DNA of 53,735 nucleotides from Candidatus Woesebacteria bacterium GW2011_GWB1_39_12 (GTDB lineage Bacteria; Patescibacteriota; Microgenomatia; UBA8517): NCBI GenBank assembly GCA_000993405.1, contig LBWB01000003.1, positions 1 to 53,735 of the forward strand, read 5' to 3'. Shown piece by piece: positions 17,836 to 27,062 of this stretch (position 1 is its first letter; each line of letters starts with the position of its first letter). The notes under the pieces were generated by a model. It saw only the letters and a program-made list of their open reading frames with translations, ran no database searches and was not told where the DNA came from. The position numbers and the translations under genes were made by a program.

Positions 17836-18075
17836 GTGTGCAAAGATTGTGTTGGAGTGGTGAAACGTTTCGAGGGTGGCCGATTAATTATTGAGAAGCG
17901 GGTTTGCTTGTGTGAATGCCTGATTCTCTACTCTAACAACCAATGTGAGAAATGCTTGTGTACAGTTAAGGTTGAGGAGGAGAACGAGAACTGGGAGGGA
18001 CTATTCAGGGACCGTGCCGGTAACCCCGTACCCTTCGAACATGTGTGGACCGGGCAAGGCCAGCTACAGGAATAG
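17836..18075 (+). CDS. Cys-rich zinc-ribbon-like protein
   Basis: CKDC...CLCEC...CEKCLC. Confidence 0.6.
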   Translation: MCKDCVGVVKRFEGGRLIIEKRVCLCECLILYSNNQCEKCLCTVKVEEENENWEGLFRDRAGNPVPFEHVWTGQGQLQE

Positions 18076-18088
18076 TTGAGGATTACGA

Positions 18089-21000
18089 TTGGCTGAGCAA
18101 GTAGCGGAACGTGAACCTCGTATTGATGAGCAGCTTCAACAGTTTCTACGCGACTTCAAAGATGAGAACGGCAAAGATAAGTACCGACTCCGACTATCCC
18201 AATTGGGCAATGCGGGCGGCACGGCACTCCTGATTGATTTCGATGATTTAATCGCGCACACCCCCAACATTGCCCGCCAACTCCTCGACAACCCCAACGC
18301 AATCCTACGCGACCTTGAGCTGGCAGCGTACGCGCAACTGAAAATGGAAGACCCCGAATACGCCGAACAAGCCAAAACTCTGAAGCTTCACTTCCGCAAG
18401 CTGCCATCCCACGAGTTCATCCGTAAACTTGGCGCGGCGCAAATCGGGCACCTAACCGCCGTAGACGGCATAATCGTACGGTCAACCGAAGTACACCCCC
18501 TACTTACGAAAGGGAAGTTTCAATGCCGCAAATGCAATGCCACCATTGATGTTGAACAGAACTTCAACCGTCCCTTCATGCGCGGTCCCGGTATCTGCGC
18601 TCACTGCCGCTCCAAAATTTTTGAATTTGTAGAAAAAGAATCCTCATATCTTAACAGCCAACAGCTTCGCATTCAGGAACGCCCAGAAGACCTACCCCCC
18701 GGCCAACTTCCACAAACTATCAATGTTCGTGTGATTGAGGATTTAGTGAACACGGCTCGTCCCGGTGACCGTGTAACCGTCACAGCAATCGTGAAAGCCC
18801 AACAGAATTATATGGGAAGAAAAGTCGCGTTAACAACCTTCCAACTTGAACTGGAAGCAAACTACATTGAGGTCGTCGGCAAAGAAGTAGACGTAGTTGA
18901 ACTCACACCAGAAGATGAACACAAAATCGTGGAATTATCCAAAGACCCGTTTATACACAGAAAACTCATCGCTTCTCTCGCTCCAAGCATTTACGGTTAC
19001 GGCGACATCAAAGAGGGGATACTCTACTTAATCGCCGGAGGTGTAGCGAAACAGTTACCGGACGGAATGAAGCTTAGGGGTGACCCGAACATACTTTTAA
19101 TTGGTGAACCCGCGGTTGCAAAATCACAACTACTTCAATATGTTGCGCGAGTGGCACCACGAGGACTCTATACGAGTGGTCGCGGAACTAGTGCTGCCGG
19201 TCTGACCGCAGCCGTACTTAAGGATAAAGCTGGGGGTATGGTCCTTGAAGCTGGGGCTTTGGTTCTCGCGGATAAAGGAGTCGCGTGTGTGGATGAAGTT
19301 GATAAAATGCGCCCCGAGGACAGAGTAGCAATGCATGAAACACTAGAGCAACACACCGTATGTTACGATGACCAAACAGAACTTCTCACGGCTCAGGGAT
19401 GGAAATTTTTCAAAGATGTTACTACTCGCGACACTGTTGCAACTTTAACCTCCAAGGGTCAACTGAAATATCAATCTCCAACACGTGTTTTCACCTGTAA
19501 ATATCAAGGAGACATGGTGGCAATCTCTAATTCACATAAAGTGAATTTGTTAGTTACCCCACAACATAAAATATACGCCTCACAATACCGGTCAGGAAAC
19601 ACATGGCTTCCATTCTCATTAGTGGCCGCGCGAGAATTAGTTAACAAGCGGTTTAAAATTAAAAGAAGCGCAAACTGGCACGGAAAAGAGAAAAAATATT
19701 TCATTCTACCTCAATATTCGAATAGGTATGAAACTCGCCCAGCAATTAAAATCGAGATGGGCCTTTTCCTTGAATTCTTAGGATACTGGCTTTCAGAAGG
19801 AAGTGCAGACAATTATCGGATAATGATTACCCAGAAAGAAGGAAAGAAACATCAGCTCATAGAAAAATGCCTTGCCCAATTACCATTTAGATATAAATTT
19901 GAACACTTCAAAAACAGCGACTCCGGTAACTTCATGATTCATAATGTTCAATTGGCTTGTTACTTTAAACCATTGAGCAATGGAGCGGCAACAAAATTCG
20001 TTCCGAACATGTTTAAACAATTGTCAACGCGGCAACTCACAATTCTTTTGGAAGCACTAATGGTTGGTGATGGCGGAACACGACAGCACACTAATGGCTC
20101 TATACAAAGAACATATTACACCACCTCACCGAAACTTGCTGATGATGTGCAAGAAATTTTATTGAAAACAGGGATTTCAGGGAACATCCGGAACCACCAC
20201 ACCAAAGGTAAAATGGGGGCTTTCGGTAAAGCTAACTATGATGAATTAGACGTATCTTTCGTTTTCAAGAATACCCCACAAGTGGGATATCATGCAAGTC
20301 ATGGAAGTAAATCGGGCACTCTAAAAATAATGCATGGGTATGATGGGGATGTTTACTGCGTAGAAGTTCCAAATCACATTCTCTATGTTAGACGGCATGG
20401 TGTTCCCGTTTGGAGTGGGAACTCAATAGCTAAAGCAGGAATTGTTGCAACGTTGAACGCGCGTGCCGCGGTGCTTGCGGCAGCTAACCCAGCATTCGGA
20501 CGATACGACCCGTACAAGAACATCGTTGATAACATTAACATGCCCATAACGCTCCTGTCAAGGTTTGATTTAATTTTCATAATGAAAGACACCCCAAACG
20601 CGGAAGCGGATGGACGGTTAGCGCGGCATATCCTCACCTTACATAGGACAAGGGATACGCCAGAGAAAATTCCGATTACGCCAGAGATGTTCCGTAAGTA
20701 TTTATCGTACGCGAAACGGGTTGTGCCAGTTCTTGGTCAAGAAGCAGAGGATGCTTTGTGGGCATATTACATGAAAATGCGTTCAACTACAGGCTCGGAA
20801 GCCCCGATAGCGATAACGGCTCGGCAACTTGAATCCTTAGTTAGACTTTGCGAAGCCCGCGCTCGGTTGTTCCTACGTGACACCGTAACCTTAGAGGACG
20901 CAAACGCAATCACACGTCTCGTCACACTATCCATGCAAGAAGTCGGCGTAGACGTAACCACAGGAAAAATGGACATAGACGTAATCATGAGCGGGACTCC

Positions 21001-21214
21001 TCAGAGTTTGCGGGAGAAAATTGATTTAACCATCAAAACCATGAGGGACTTAGAGAAACAGTTCGGAAAAACAATGGACATGTCACTCGTCATACAAGCA
21101 ATCGTCAACAAAGGATTACTCGCTGAGGAAGAAGTCTGCAACACAATTCAAACCCTCATCAAGAACGGTAAACTCTACGAACCTGCACCCGGCAAAATTA
21201 GCCTAATCGGATGA
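18089..21214 (+). CDS. mcm: MCM replicative helicase with intein
   Basis: Zn site CRKC/CAHC, Walker A GEPAVAKSQ, CVDEVDKM, SRFDLIF arginine finger, C-terminal wHTH; interrupted by intein. Confidence 0.95.
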   Translation: MAEQVAEREPRIDEQLQQFLRDFKDENGKDKYRLRLSQLGNAGGTALLIDFDDLIAHTPNIARQLLDNPNAILRDLELAAYAQLKMEDPEYAEQAKTLKLHFRKLPSHEFIRKLGAAQIGHLTAVDGIIVRSTEVHPLLTKGKFQCRKCNATIDVEQNFNRPFMRGPGICAHCRSKIFEFVEKESSYLNSQQLRIQERPEDLPPGQLPQTINVRVIEDLVNTARPGDRVTVTAIVKAQQNYMGRKVALTTFQLELEANYIEVVGKEVDVVELTPEDEHKIVELSKDPFIHRKLIASLAPSIYGYGDIKEGILYLIAGGVAKQLPDGMKLRGDPNILLIGEPAVAKSQLLQYVARVAPRGLYTSGRGTSAAGLTAAVLKDKAGGMVLEAGALVLADKGVACVDEVDKMRPEDRVAMHETLEQHTVCYDDQTELLTAQGWKFFKDVTTRDTVATLTSKGQLKYQSPTRVFTCKYQGDMVAISNSHKVNLLVTPQHKIYASQYRSGNTWLPFSLVAARELVNKRFKIKRSANWHGKEKKYFILPQYSNRYETRPAIKIEMGLFLEFLGYWLSEGSADNYRIMITQKEGKKHQLIEKCLAQLPFRYKFEHFKNSDSGNFMIHNVQLACYFKPLSNGAATKFVPNMFKQLSTRQLTILLEALMVGDGGTRQHTNGSIQRTYYTTSPKLADDVQEILLKTGISGNIRNHHTKGKMGAFGKANYDELDVSFVFKNTPQVGYHASHGSKSGTLKIMHGYDGDVYCVEVPNHILYVRRHGVPVWSGNSIAKAGIVATLNARAAVLAAANPAFGRYDPYKNIVDNINMPITLLSRFDLIFIMKDTPNAEADGRLARHILTLHRTRDTPEKIPITPEMFRKYLSYAKRVVPVLGQEAEDALWAYYMKMRSTTGSEAPIAITARQLESLVRLCEARARLFLRDTVTLEDANAITRLVTLSMQEVGVDVTTGKMDIDVIMSGTPQSLREKIDLTIKTMRDLEKQFGKTMDMSLVIQAIVNKGLLAEEEVCNTIQTLIKNGKLYEPAPGKISLIG
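19361..20422 (+). mobile_element. Intein (354 aa) with LAGLIDADG-type endonuclease domain in MCM
   Basis: Starts CYDDQTELLTAQGW, ends HGVPVWSGN followed by S; LEFLGYWLSEGSA and LEALMVGDGGTR; flanking exteins rejoin as LEQHTV/SIAKAGIVATLNAR. Confidence 0.93.
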
Positions 21215-21215
21215 G

Positions 21216-21416
21216 ATGGAAATGAGCAAACAAGAAGACAAACTGTTCAGACTGTTGAAGGGCCTTGAGCAACTTAAGACCGAAATTATGATGAAAAGCG
21301 ACGACCTGAGAAACGAGCATATCGACGAGGAACTCGTAGATTTTCGTGACGACCATTACAAGGCCGGTTATCTCCACGGCCTGCAACGGGCACGTAAGTT
21401 CTTGGAGGTTGCTTGA
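21216..21416 (+). CDS. Hypothetical protein
   Basis: ORF immediately after mcm. Confidence 0.55.
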   Translation: MEMSKQEDKLFRLLKGLEQLKTEIMMKSDDLRNEHIDEELVDFRDDHYKAGYLHGLQRARKFLEVA

Positions 21417-21420
21417 GAAA

Positions 21421-21747
21421 ATGAACGTTGACCTTTCATATAGAGACATGCAGATTCTACTCGATTTACTTAGAAAGAAACATATCACCGCGCTACAGCA
21501 AACATATGCTCATATTGGGCATTTTCCAGACAACGTACGTTCCCTCAAAGATTTTTATGAGAATCCGCTAGCTCTACGATATTGCCATAATAATTGGTGT
21601 GAAATAGGGCAAATTAACCTTCTGATGGAGAAACTGGAAACTGCAAGAGATAGAATGGAAACTCAAATCAAACGAGAACTAGACCCAATAGGCTCCTATA
21701 TTGAAGACGTTAAACAAGCCGTGAAAGAAGGCCGAGTATGCCGATGA
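21421..21747 (+). CDS. Hypothetical protein
   Basis: In-frame ATG 21421 after preceding stop. Confidence 0.6.
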   Translation: MNVDLSYRDMQILLDLLRKKHITALQQTYAHIGHFPDNVRSLKDFYENPLALRYCHNNWCEIGQINLLMEKLETARDRMETQIKRELDPIGSYIEDVKQAVKEGRVCR

Positions 21748-21821
21748 AAAAGTTCATAGTAGTTTCACCCAGCTCTCTAAGCAATAAGGGACCAGCACAG
21801 AATAGGGCACTTTGATGAACC

Positions 21822-22841
21822 ATGCCACGAACTAAGAAAGTTCCCGAAGAAAAGGAAGCCGAACCTACTGAAACTGAGGTTGCTAAAGTTGAGAATGTGG
21901 AAGACCTTGAAGGAGTCGGGGCTGTTACCGCGCAAAAATTGGAGGACGCTGGCTATAACACCATCGAGATGCTTGCCTGTGCCATCGTCGAACAACTGAA
22001 AGCGTTGGACATTGAGGATAAGCAGGCACGGAAAATTATCTCTGCCGCGCGTGCGCAGGTGCACCGTTTCGGGTTAGAGTTCAAGACCGCCGACCAAGTT
22101 CTCAAGGAGCATGAGGCACGTTGGAAACTTTCAACCCATGTTAAATCGCTAGATGAAGTTCTTGGTGGAGGATTTGAATCAACAACCGTAAATACTATTC
22201 ATGGTGCATATGGATGCGGCAAAAGCCAGACATCACATTGGGCTACGGCATGTATGTTAGCAGATGATAAGGGCGCGCAAGTGTTATTTGTTGACACGGA
22301 AAATAGTTTTCGTCCAGAACGTGTTCTTAATTTCTTAAACATATTGGGTGGAAGTAAAGAGGACTTAGCGCGAGTAATCCATAGTGAGGCAATTAACAGT
22401 TCCTTTCAACGGCTCATCATTGAGCACGCAGGTAAGAAAATTAAGGAGAATAACGTTAAACTGCTAATCGTGGACAGCGCAACTTCCCATTTCCGAAGTG
22501 AGTATCCGGGTCGTGACCAATTATCGCCGCGACAACAAACCCTTAACGCCCACTTACAAGTTATCAGTAAATTGACACGGATGTTTGGGTTAGTCACAAT
22601 TCTAACTAATCAGGAAATTGCCGTGCCAGTCGTTGGGTACGGTGGTGGAGCTACATCTAAACCCGTCGCGGGCAACATCTTTGGGCATCGAGGTTTCATG
22701 AATTTGCAAATTTGGCGACCCGATAACCCAATGTCCGAAGTGCGCATAATTACGGTCGAAAAACACCCCAGCCTTCCCCCAAGACGAGTTGAAGTATCAC
22801 TAACCGAGCAAGGCTTCTCCGAAGCGAAAGAAAAGAAGTGA
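21822..22841 (+). CDS. radA: RadA recombinase
   Basis: HhH N-domain (LEGVGAVTAQKLEDAGYNTIEMLA), Walker A GAYGCGKSQ, LLIVDSATSHFRSEYPGRDQLSPRQQ, NQE. Confidence 0.95.
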   Translation: MPRTKKVPEEKEAEPTETEVAKVENVEDLEGVGAVTAQKLEDAGYNTIEMLACAIVEQLKALDIEDKQARKIISAARAQVHRFGLEFKTADQVLKEHEARWKLSTHVKSLDEVLGGGFESTTVNTIHGAYGCGKSQTSHWATACMLADDKGAQVLFVDTENSFRPERVLNFLNILGGSKEDLARVIHSEAINSSFQRLIIEHAGKKIKENNVKLLIVDSATSHFRSEYPGRDQLSPRQQTLNAHLQVISKLTRMFGLVTILTNQEIAVPVVGYGGGATSKPVAGNIFGHRGFMNLQIWRPDNPMSEVRIITVEKHPSLPPRRVEVSLTEQGFSEAKEKK

Positions 22842-22848
22842 ATGAGAA

Positions 22849-23058
22849 ATGAAGGACCAGAATGAAATCACTGACCTAATCCGCGAATTCCGAGAAAAAG
22901 AAGCAATATTGCCAGATAACGGGTCGCGAGTTTTTAGGGAAGTTTCAAAATCAACGGAACATGACCTACTGCTTTTGAACCGTGCATTCTCGTGGCTTTT
23001 CAACACACGCGGACTTAAACCCTCAGACACAAGTTACATGACTAAAAGGAATGTTTGA
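22849..23058 (+). CDS. Hypothetical protein
   Basis: ORF in co-directional cluster. Confidence 0.55.
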   Translation: MKDQNEITDLIREFREKEAILPDNGSRVFREVSKSTEHDLLLLNRAFSWLFNTRGLKPSDTSYMTKRNV

Positions 23059-23061
23059 AAA

Positions 23062-23412
23062 ATGAGTAAACAAGAGACGGAAGAATCGCAATTCATTAGG
23101 CGAGAATTTCATCCGTTCAAAAATCATTCTGGCGTAATCGGCATTTCTGATGTTGCGAAACTGCATAGACGTTTGATGCATATTTTAACGCAGATGCATG
23201 GGTTCTACAATGAGAACACTAGACGATACTATGTTAAAATTGAAGCCTCAGTTTACGGATGCCGATTCATCATATCTCTTCTCAGTGAATGGACGGGTGC
23301 CGACTTCGTGAATAAGTTCGAGATTATGGCTGATGCTCGTCCTCAATTCGGATTCAAACAAGAAACCTTTGAGAAAATTGTTGCAATGCTTGAAGGACGA
23401 GAGACTGATTAA
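23062..23412 (+). CDS. Hypothetical protein
   Basis: 116-aa ORF. Confidence 0.6.
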   Translation: MSKQETEESQFIRREFHPFKNHSGVIGISDVAKLHRRLMHILTQMHGFYNENTRRYYVKIEASVYGCRFIISLLSEWTGADFVNKFEIMADARPQFGFKQETFEKIVAMLEGRETD

Positions 23413-23822
23413 TGCCTGCTCCTTCGGAGTATACAGAAGGGGAATTACGCATGTTTCCAATCATCATCAGCCTGAAAGTTCCGTTCGGGAGTCAAGAAAG
23501 AATTTTCGCGGCAGATATGGTTTACAAAACAGATTTTCTCATCATGAAAAAATTAATTGTTGAGGTCGATGGTGATTCTCATGAATCTATTTCACGTTCA
23601 ACGAAGGATGAGCAGCGGGATAAAATTCTGAAAGACCTCGGTTATCCTACCGTAAGATTTACGGATGAGGAAACATGGGAAACAGAAACGTGCGCCGAGA
23701 AAATTCAAGCGGAAATCGAACACCTACCAAAAGTTTCCGGTTGCTTTTATTCGAATCAACCTCATCACCATGTTCCAATGATGAATCGAATTTGGTGTAG
23801 GTCTGCTAGGAAATATATGTGA
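23412..23822 (+). CDS. DUF559/Vsr-like PD-(D/E)XK endonuclease
   Basis: LIVEVDGDSHE...DEQRDKILKDLGYPTVRFTDEE. Confidence 0.65.
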   Translation: MPAPSEYTEGELRMFPIIISLKVPFGSQERIFAADMVYKTDFLIMKKLIVEVDGDSHESISRSTKDEQRDKILKDLGYPTVRFTDEETWETETCAEKIQAEIEHLPKVSGCFYSNQPHHHVPMMNRIWCRSARKYM

Positions 23823-23835
23823 GAAGAAATTTGAG

Positions 23836-23961
23836 ATGAGTACTTTACGTTGCCCGTTTTGTCGAAGTAAAAAACCGTTAACTCGGTTGTTTCTAAAAAC
23901 GTGGAAGTGTAGTAATTGCCATGCCGTTTTCAAGCTTCAAATTGAGAAGTATGATTGGTAA
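23836..23961 (+). CDS. Zinc-ribbon microprotein
   Basis: MSTLRCPFCRSKKPLTRLFLKTWKCSNCHAVFKLQIEKYDW. Confidence 0.55.
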   Translation: MSTLRCPFCRSKKPLTRLFLKTWKCSNCHAVFKLQIEKYDW

Positions 23962-24209
23962 GGCTGATTGAAAATGATTTGGTAATCTATCGGTGCACAA
24001 TCTCGATGTGTTCAAAGTGGAGATATGGTAACTGATGGGGTGTTGGGGATACAATGAACCCGAAACAGAAGCCAAAACTATGCTCAGTGTGTGGGAAAAT
24101 GAAAACAAGTTTCCCTGCTATTGGAGATGGACGGCTGAAGTGTGAAGATTGCTTGAATAAACATATGAAGAAATTGAAGGTAGGATTGCTTGATTGAGTT
24201 TGGTGTGGG

Positions 24210-24419
24210 GTGAAAACAAGAATGACAATTTGTGAGGATTGTAGTAGGGACATGGGTGATGAGGATGTTAGCTCGTACACTATTTGCGTTCCGTGCGGAA
24301 TCAAGAGAGGCATATTTTGTGCTATCTGCGGGAATAATGTACCGTGCGATGGAAAAGGGCATGAAGTTATTCTCGAACTGAGAAAGAAGGGTTTTGTTGT
24401 TTGGCCAGAGATTCCATGA
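24210..24419 (+). CDS. Zinc-ribbon protein
   Basis: CEDC...CVPC...CAICGNNVPC. Confidence 0.6.
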   Translation: MKTRMTICEDCSRDMGDEDVSSYTICVPCGIKRGIFCAICGNNVPCDGKGHEVILELRKKGFVVWPEIP

Positions 24420-24441
24420 TTAGGTGGAGGGTTAGGGGTAC

Positions 24442-24657
24442 ATGAACAAGCAAGAACGGCAGTTTGGTAGTGAAGAAATTGCATACGTCTACTCTGTCTC
24501 GTCATGGACAACTAGCCATATCACTCAGATTCATCTCACGGCTGATGATAAGCGAACTTTCTGCGGAATCATTGTTGGTAAAGCATGGCAAGGAGCCGAG
24601 GGACCAGAGACTTGCAAACGATGCCGCAAATCACGGTTGAGGTTGATTGAAACATGA
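24442..24657 (+). CDS. Small zinc-binding protein
   Basis: HLTADDKRTFCG...CKRCRKS. Confidence 0.55.
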   Translation: MNKQERQFGSEEIAYVYSVSSWTTSHITQIHLTADDKRTFCGIIVGKAWQGAEGPETCKRCRKSRLRLIET

Positions 24658-24832
24658 GCAAGCAACACAAACCGATTCTCGTTGTGAAGGGAATTCAAGT
24701 TCCCGAAGAACTATACGAGAAACTGATAAATGATTCTACATGTTGAGGTTGAGGGAAACATGAAGCAAATGACTGAAGAGGAAGAGTGCAGAAATGTGGT
24801 CATACTGACCTTGAGGGCTGTCTGCATGATGG

Positions 24833-25255
24833 TTGCCAGTGTTGCACGAATTACTCAGAGGCTTACGAAAATTAGAGGATGATGGAAATATGTTGGAGCA
24901 GATGAGGGAGGTAGTTATGAGTGCGACCATTTCCGTTCTGATGGGTGACCATGAATCCGTCGTATGCAGACGTTATAAATGTCACAGGTGTGGTAAACCA
25001 ATTTTGAAACCAATCAGCAAGAAGGGGAAGCCGCCGAAACGCTGTGGTCCATGTGCAGCAGACCACATTAGAAAACAACATCTTGACCCGTACTGGAGGA
25101 GAAAGCAGCGTGAGTACAAGCGGCGGTTCAAGGAAAAGCAGCGGATGACGCAGGGGCTACCAGTAGGCACACTACTATCCGACACACGCGTACTCGACAA
25201 TGGGCATGTAGCCGCGTATGTTCTACTGAACCGCAAAATACGCGAAACTCTATAA
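24833..25255 (+). CDS. Zinc-ribbon, basic protein
   Basis: CHRCGKPI...CGPCAADHIRKQH; Arg/Lys-rich. Confidence 0.55.
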   Translation: MPVLHELLRGLRKLEDDGNMLEQMREVVMSATISVLMGDHESVVCRRYKCHRCGKPILKPISKKGKPPKRCGPCAADHIRKQHLDPYWRRKQREYKRRFKEKQRMTQGLPVGTLLSDTRVLDNGHVAAYVLLNRKIRETL

Positions 25256-25278
25256 AACCTACATCGAGGCAGAGAACT

Positions 25279-25365
25279 TTGAGATGTCTCATATGTAATT
25301 CGTATCCTAAAATGCGTAAAAAAGGATACTGTTCATGGTGTGACCAGAATGGAAGTTACCGTTAA
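25279..25365 (+). CDS. Zinc-ribbon microprotein
   Basis: TTG in GAGAACTTTG; LRCLICNSYPKMRKKGYCSWCDQNGSYR. Confidence 0.4.
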   Translation: MRCLICNSYPKMRKKGYCSWCDQNGSYR

Positions 25366-25706
25366 TGAGTAAGTGGTGTCAACGGGTTACCTGTCCAATT
25401 CCTCGATGCGGCGGGTTCCTCACAATTCTCAGGAACGGAAACATACGTTGCAATAATTGCCGGATGTTATGGGTTAAGTGGACGAACCAAGGTGAAGAAT
25501 TTTGAGTAAAGTGAAGTGGTGGCAAATCAGCATAGGTATATCGTTGATTACAAGTATTCTTTTCGGTGATTGGCTTCTCCTATCTGACGGTGTTAATATC
25601 ACTCCGCAATTGTTTCTTCTAACAATAACGATGACTACTGTAGGACTGATTGTGTTGTTATGGAGAAACTGAGAACTTTGAGTAGAAGGAATGCGGGAAG
25701 AAGAAC

Positions 25707-25862
25707 ATGGCTCTTTATGGTAACGTGTGGAGCGGTGGGATTCCAACATTGTCATGTGGCTCATGTGGGCATGTTGAAAAGTTCCGTGATGACGCTGAGT
25801 GGCTGCCAGCGAAATGTGCTGATTGCGGGTCGGCAAATCTGACCTACTCGGAGGGTAATTGA
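25707..25862 (+). CDS. Zinc-ribbon microprotein (51 aa)
   Basis: MALYGNVWSGGIPTLSCGSCGHVEKFRDDAEWLPAKCADCGSANLTYSEGN. Confidence 0.55.
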   Translation: MALYGNVWSGGIPTLSCGSCGHVEKFRDDAEWLPAKCADCGSANLTYSEGN

Positions 25863-25864
25863 GG

Positions 25865-26035
25865 ATGGGTGAGCAAGAACTTAAAATCAAGTTTGAGCAC
25901 CGTTTCAATCATGGACGTAAAACTTTCACGATGAGGCATTATAATGACGGCACATGGGAACTTTTAGATGAGGATGGTTTGCCTGTCGTGCAATGTTCGG
26001 ATGATGATGAAGGAGTCATAGACACAACGGAGTGA
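25865..26035 (+). CDS. Hypothetical small protein
   Basis: MGEQELKIKFEHRFNHGRKTFTMRHYNDGTWELLDEDGLPVVQCSDDDEGVIDTTE. Confidence 0.5.
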   Translation: MGEQELKIKFEHRFNHGRKTFTMRHYNDGTWELLDEDGLPVVQCSDDDEGVIDTTE

Positions 26036-26040
26036 GAACT

Positions 26041-26691
26041 TTGAGTGTTTCTGAATCAGGCTTCTTATGCATCAAGTGCCTCAGCAACAGTGTGTCCGCG
26101 AATAGTTACTACTGTGAACGATGCGAACAGAAACAACGTGAAAGTTCCGTTGAAAAAGGTGAAACGAGAATGAGTAGGAAACGGGTTAAGCCTCAAGTGG
26201 ATTTGTGCGTGAATTATCGGGGGCATTATCTTGGTTACTGTAATTATTTTTCGAATGGAGGTTGGAACGTTTCCCTAAATTTGAATTTGATGATGAAGGA
26301 TTTAATGCGAAAAGGCAACAGCATGTTCGTTAACTCGTGGCGTAAAGAACACCATAACGAGCCGGACGGGATTGATAGATTCGCTACCTTTCTAGGAATG
26401 TTCTGGGGTGTGTACCATCACGAGATTGTTGGTCACGCGTTAGGACATAAACTCAAGGTTAGAGGTTACTCGATAACCCGTAAAGAACATTTTAGGTGGC
26501 TTGAAGAAAATCTTCTAAAAGAATTATTTGCTGACGCTCAAACAGATTTCGCCTTCATGTTCTCCGACATTGCCAAAGCAATCAACGCAAAGTTCCATGT
26601 GAACAAAAAGAAGCATGATTGGTTGGTAAGGTTAGGGTACTGTGAAATCTTACGCGGCAAACCCGTAGAACAAGATGTAGAAGTTCGATAA
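26041..26691 (+). CDS. Zinc-ribbon + HExxH metallopeptidase-like protein
   Basis: TTG in GAGAACTTTG; CIKC...CERC; YHHEIVGHALGH with downstream KELFADAQTD. Confidence 0.6.
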   Translation: MSVSESGFLCIKCLSNSVSANSYYCERCEQKQRESSVEKGETRMSRKRVKPQVDLCVNYRGHYLGYCNYFSNGGWNVSLNLNLMMKDLMRKGNSMFVNSWRKEHHNEPDGIDRFATFLGMFWGVYHHEIVGHALGHKLKVRGYSITRKEHFRWLEENLLKELFADAQTDFAFMFSDIAKAINAKFHVNKKKHDWLVRLGYCEILRGKPVEQDVEVR

Positions 26692-26740
26692 GTCAAACAC
26701 GGGAACCCGGGCAAATTCTCGATTAGTTTCATCCATCTCT

Positions 26741-26752
26741 CGGTTTTAAATA
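26741..26752 (+). promoter_or_regulatory. TATA-box promoter of the HTH regulator gene
   Basis: GGTTTTAAATAG about 30 bp upstream of the start. Confidence 0.45.
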
Positions 26753-26775
26753 GCCGTGTAGGGTAGGTGATACCC

Positions 26776-27060
26776 ATGTCGGAAATTGAAGTGTTACATA
26801 TCGTTTCACATCCAACTAGACTCGAAATACTGACCGAACTCAATAAGAATCCATCATACGCCTCTGCGTTATCTAGGACGTTGAAAATAGAACGCAAAGT
26901 CGTTATCTTCCATCTTTCAATCCTAATACAGTATAAATTAATCGAAGGCGAGTTCACATTGGTTTCGACGCGAACAAAACCTACCGCCGTGAAAACATTT
27001 CACTTAACTTCGAAGGGTATGCGGATGTTTGGTAAGGTGAAACATGCACTAGAGAAATAG
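26776..27060 (+). CDS. ArsR-like winged-helix transcriptional regulator
   Basis: EVLHIVSHPTRLEILTELNKNPSYASALSRTLKIERKVVIFHLSILIQYKLIEG. Confidence 0.75.
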   Translation: MSEIEVLHIVSHPTRLEILTELNKNPSYASALSRTLKIERKVVIFHLSILIQYKLIEGEFTLVSTRTKPTAVKTFHLTSKGMRMFGKVKHALEK

Positions 27061-27062
27061 AA

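Noticed and set aside
18136-18407. Minus-strand ORFs (18136-18375, 18156-18407) opposite mcm
   Set aside because: Shadow ORFs opposite a highly conserved coding frame; serine/arginine-rich translations typical of antisense artefacts.
23987-24511. 174-aa minus-strand ORF
   Set aside because: Opposes several short + strand zinc-ribbon genes with clear CxxC motifs; translation is low-complexity (Ser/His/Pro) and has no promoter context.
25671-25706. GAGAACTTTG copy at 25671 as the start of ORF 25660-25842
   Set aside because: The convincing zinc-ribbon frame starts at ATG 25707 in a different frame; this motif copy may precede only a mini-ORF or be displaced, so I did not annotate the 25660 ORF.
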